NCBI GenBank assembly: GCA_030620095.1
Contig: JAUTXW010004486.1
Coordinates: forward strand, 487,001 to 551,000
Origin: Kuschelorhynchus macadamiae
Taxonomy: Eukaryota; Arthropoda; Insecta; Coleoptera; Curculionidae
Direction: 5' to 3'
Length of the DNA stretch: 64,000 nucleotides
Part shown: positions 61,880 through 64,000 of the stretch, one piece after another
Position numbering within the stretch: position 1 is the stretch's first letter
How the letters are laid out: each line of letters starts with the position of its first letter
The notes under the pieces: generated by a model
The model's database searches: none
What the model was told of the DNA's origin: nothing
Seen by the model: the letters and a program-made list of their open reading frames with translations, nothing else
Translations under genes and position numbers: made by a program

Positions 61880-62080
61880 TTACGAAATGATCGATATGAT
61901 TTATGTGTTAGGAGCTAGGAGCAAGTGTAAGGAAATGTTTGTTAGCCTGAGAATATATCACGAAAAGTGTACTGATACAAGACAAACAGGAGAAGTGGTT
62001 TTGAAAGATTATATAATGGTTAGATGAGACGGGAAATGTAGAATACATGAAAACTGATCGAGCCAAACCTATCTAAAACT
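61880..62080 (+). pseudogene. Inverted duplicate of the transposase N-terminal exon
   Basis: The plus strand reads YEMIDMIYVLGARSKCKEMF, then IYHEKC, and DNA text GGGAAATGTAGAATACATGA and ACTGATCGAGCCAAACCT. The minus strand of 63240-63060 reads EIIDMIYVFGKNCLLEARIC with DNA GGGGAAATGTAGAATACACG and ACTGATCGAGCCAAACCTC. The first coding exon is therefore present at both ends of the element in opposite orientation, as part of the inverted arms. Only the right one leads into the catalytic part. Confidence 0.8.
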
Positions 62081-62254
62081 AGTTAGGACACCTAGGACAG
62101 TTAGTACTGAGCTCTAGGACTACTTAACAACTAGTACGAACTAGCTGTTAAGTTGTCCACCCTAGAGTAATTAGAATATAAAAGTAAAAAAATAATAACA
62201 ATCAAAAAACAATACTAAGTAGCAAATTATATAAAACAGCAAAAACTACTTAAT

Positions 62255-63245
62255 TAGATGTTCGAAATGACCATCATTTTGTTCGACACAAATATTTAAA
62301 CGATTTTCATCTCTTAATGTATTAAAATTAATATTATTAAATACACTTCGGATTCTTCCCTTCATATTTTTTTTTGTAGTCGGAGGTGTTTGATAGACTG
62401 AATTTTTAACAAAACCCCAAAGAAAAAAGTCTATTTTTGTAAAGTATGGAGATCAAGGCGGCAACGCAATCGGTCCTCGTCTTCCTATCCAGCGTTCTTG
62501 AAATTGTTCATTAAGAAATGCATGAATGTCAGCCTTATGGCGAACCATATTTGATCACGGAAGATAATAAGGATTTGGTATAATAGTGTTCTAAAATATT
62601 CCCTTAAAAACTGGAGATATTGGTGTGCATTAAGCCTTTCTTCAAAAAAATTCGGACCGATAACAAAATTTCCAACAATTCCACCACGGACGTTAAGAGT
62701 ATTTTGACTTGTTGTGCGAATATAGTGAGAATTTTCAGTAGCGTAGTAATGAAAATTACGTCTATTGACATTTACATTTTCGTGGAATGTTACTTGATCA
62801 GTAAATAACACAAAGTTAGTAAATTTTGGCTCTCTCTGAATTTGCTGTTGTGCCCAGCGACAAGAATACTATATTCTGTGTCAATCATCATCATAAAATT
62901 CTTGAAGGAGGTGAATGTGGTATGGGTGAAACTTACTTTTTTTAGAATTCGTAGATCAGTGGTGTTACTTATATCTGTTTCCCCTTGTAATTCTTCTTGA
63001 GCCGCTATGTGGGTCTTCTATAACTTTTAAGTTTACCGCTACAGTTCGTTCTCCTCATGTAAAAGAGGTTTGGCTCGATCAGTTTTCGTGTATTCTACAT
63101 TTCCCCTCTCATTACACCGTTGCATAAGCCTTTTAAAAGCGCTTATGTGTAGTTGTCTCCTATCAAGAGACTTTTCATGACATATTCTTGCCTCTAACAA
63201 ACAATTCTTTCCGAACACATAAATCATATCGATGATTTCTTGTCT
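62255..63245 (-). pseudogene. DDE transposase, second transposon, disrupted
   Basis: On the minus strand, EIIDMIYVFGKNCLLEARIC and DRRQLHISAFKRLMQRC give the N-terminal helix-turn-helix. A THTTFTSFKNF-like region leads to VLFTDQVTFHENVNVNRRNF (first D present as TDQ), then RGGIVGNFVIGPNFFEERLN. The expected FQxDGAPAH block with the second D is missing near 62550 (WFAIRLTF instead). After a shift, WIGRRGPIALPP and a stop lead to SPYFTKIDFFLWGFVKNSVY, where the third D of SPDL has become Y. It ends near 62255. The family is the same as at 51390-52511, but two of three catalytic positions are lost. Confidence 0.88.
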
Positions 63246-63700
63246 ATTAAAATTGATTTTTGCGTCTTACATTAAAAACTGTACTTAGTTTTTAATACAA
63301 AACTCAGGATTACTTGGCAACTCAAATTTGTATTTTTTACAATTAAATTTCATATGTAAAAATAAGGCCCGCTAGATTTTTGTCAATGAGCACAAGAAAT
63401 TCTAGAGCCAACTAGTCAAAATAGGTGGTCTCTTAACGTCAAATGGTGGCCATAAATTTTGAACGACTCTCTATAGACCTCACAAACCCTATATTGGGTA
63501 AATAATAATATGAATAATATACTGGGCGTTCCATTTAAATTAATCGAGAAAATTTGCATCTAGGATTTGCACTTACCATGTACACCGTTATTAAAGAATT
63601 GTAGCTCTTAGCAGTCCCTACAACTTTCGTGTAAAATTTTTTTTTCTAATTCCCACAATAACCGAGTTATTGAACTTGAACGCACTGTTGGACCACCCTG
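63030..63700 (-). repeat. Right inverted arm including transposase exon
   Basis: Pairs with the left arm. It contains ACTGGGCGTTCCATTTAAA at 63522 as an internal copy of the end motif and CACAAACCCTATATTGGGTA at 63481. Confidence 0.75.
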
Positions 63701-63702
63701 TA

Positions 63703-64000
63703 TATTGCATCAACTAATCGTTCTGTTAATTCCAAATTCCATATTTTCGAAATTATTGAACCGATTTTAAAAGCTTTTTTTGAATCAAATATTCTTTTTT
63801 CCTTCTATCAAAACATTCGTATATAACTGCACATGTATTAAAAATATTATACAAATTTGTTATGTAAAAACGAATACTTAATTAGCTGTAAAATTTGAAA
63901 TATATTACTTTTGCTATTAAGATATATGATTTTTAAGCAAGCATACCCAACAGTTTTAACGGCTATTATAAAATTCACAATTAAATTATTTCATGGTAAA
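63703..64000. other. AT-rich window end without recognisable gene
   Basis: Nothing seen. Confidence 0.4.

Larger units (their letters stand above)
61120..63700 (-). mobile_element. Second Tc1/mariner-superfamily transposon, decayed
   Basis: The ends CAGGGTG(A/G)TCCAACAGTG are inverted to each other and next to TA (61118-61119 and 63701-63702). The outer 60 bp of both arms match closely (TTCAAGT.CAATA.CTCGGTTA, TTGTGGGAATTAGAAAAAA). The inverted arms go on, with gaps, into the transposase 5' end. The left arm has extra units bounded by the same terminal motif. The transposase is on the minus strand and dead. Confidence 0.88.

Noticed and set aside
61812..62027. 71-codon frame as an independent gene
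   Set aside because: It is the inverted duplicate of the transposase first exon.

Overview
The window reads as AT-rich insect (or at least arthropod) nuclear DNA made almost entirely of transposable-element debris. The evidence is the set of element types: two Penelope-like elements, three jockey/CR1/RTE-type LINE remnants, a Ty3/gypsy remnant, a BEL/Pao element with both LTRs, a hAT fragment, and two Tc1/mariner-superfamily transposons whose ends begin CAGGGTG and sit at TA sites. There are also very long (TA)n arrays. A beetle is my guess, but nothing here proves it. I found no intact gene, no tRNA or rRNA and no prokaryotic signal. One possible host-gene terminal exon (48790-48995, minus) is weakly supported.

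Layout. 0-5 kb: a broken Penelope-like element (minus) and a fragment of a second one (plus), followed by (TA)n. 5-17.3 kb: several copies of one repeat family, here called the ATGGCGG repeat, in both orientations. One copy is split by a 5'-truncated LINE at 11.9-14.4 kb, and a (TA)n array of about 770 bp lies at 16 kb. 17.3-19 kb: a second LINE relic (minus). 20.7-25.3 kb: more ATGGCGG repeats. 26.3-31 kb: a gypsy relic without integrase, with a hAT relic in its 5' LTR, then a third LINE relic. 33-34.3 kb and 39.4-46.5 kb: more ATGGCGG repeats. 37.7-38.8 kb: an unrelated, strongly diverged tandem repeat. 49.6-59 kb: the BEL/Pao element (TSD GATAG), interrupted inside its integrase by a 2.4 kb DNA transposon. 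61.1-63.7 kb: a related DNA transposon.

The most interesting structure is the ATGGCGG repeat. Its copies share two ends that carry the same motif inverted (ACTTCCCTCGT and ACGAGGGAAGT). The body is a higher-order array: roughly 140-bp modules, each with one or two ATGGCGG motifs, in about 500-bp superunits separated by a GTCTGTCTGTC block. Two copies (39381-42914 plus and 6535-8640 minus) also hold, at the same internal junction, a tandem array of about 220-bp monomers whose minus or plus strand shows a hammerhead-ribozyme-like fold. The fold has the CUGANGA core, a 5-bp helix II, GAAA, a closable helix I and a short helix III with a compensating change between monomers. This resembles animal retrozymes, which are tandem hammerhead repeats thought to be mobilised by Penelope-like reverse transcriptase. 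Penelope relics are present in the same window. The ribozyme call is by eye: the best copy has one unpaired U at the base of helix II, and cleavage is untested.
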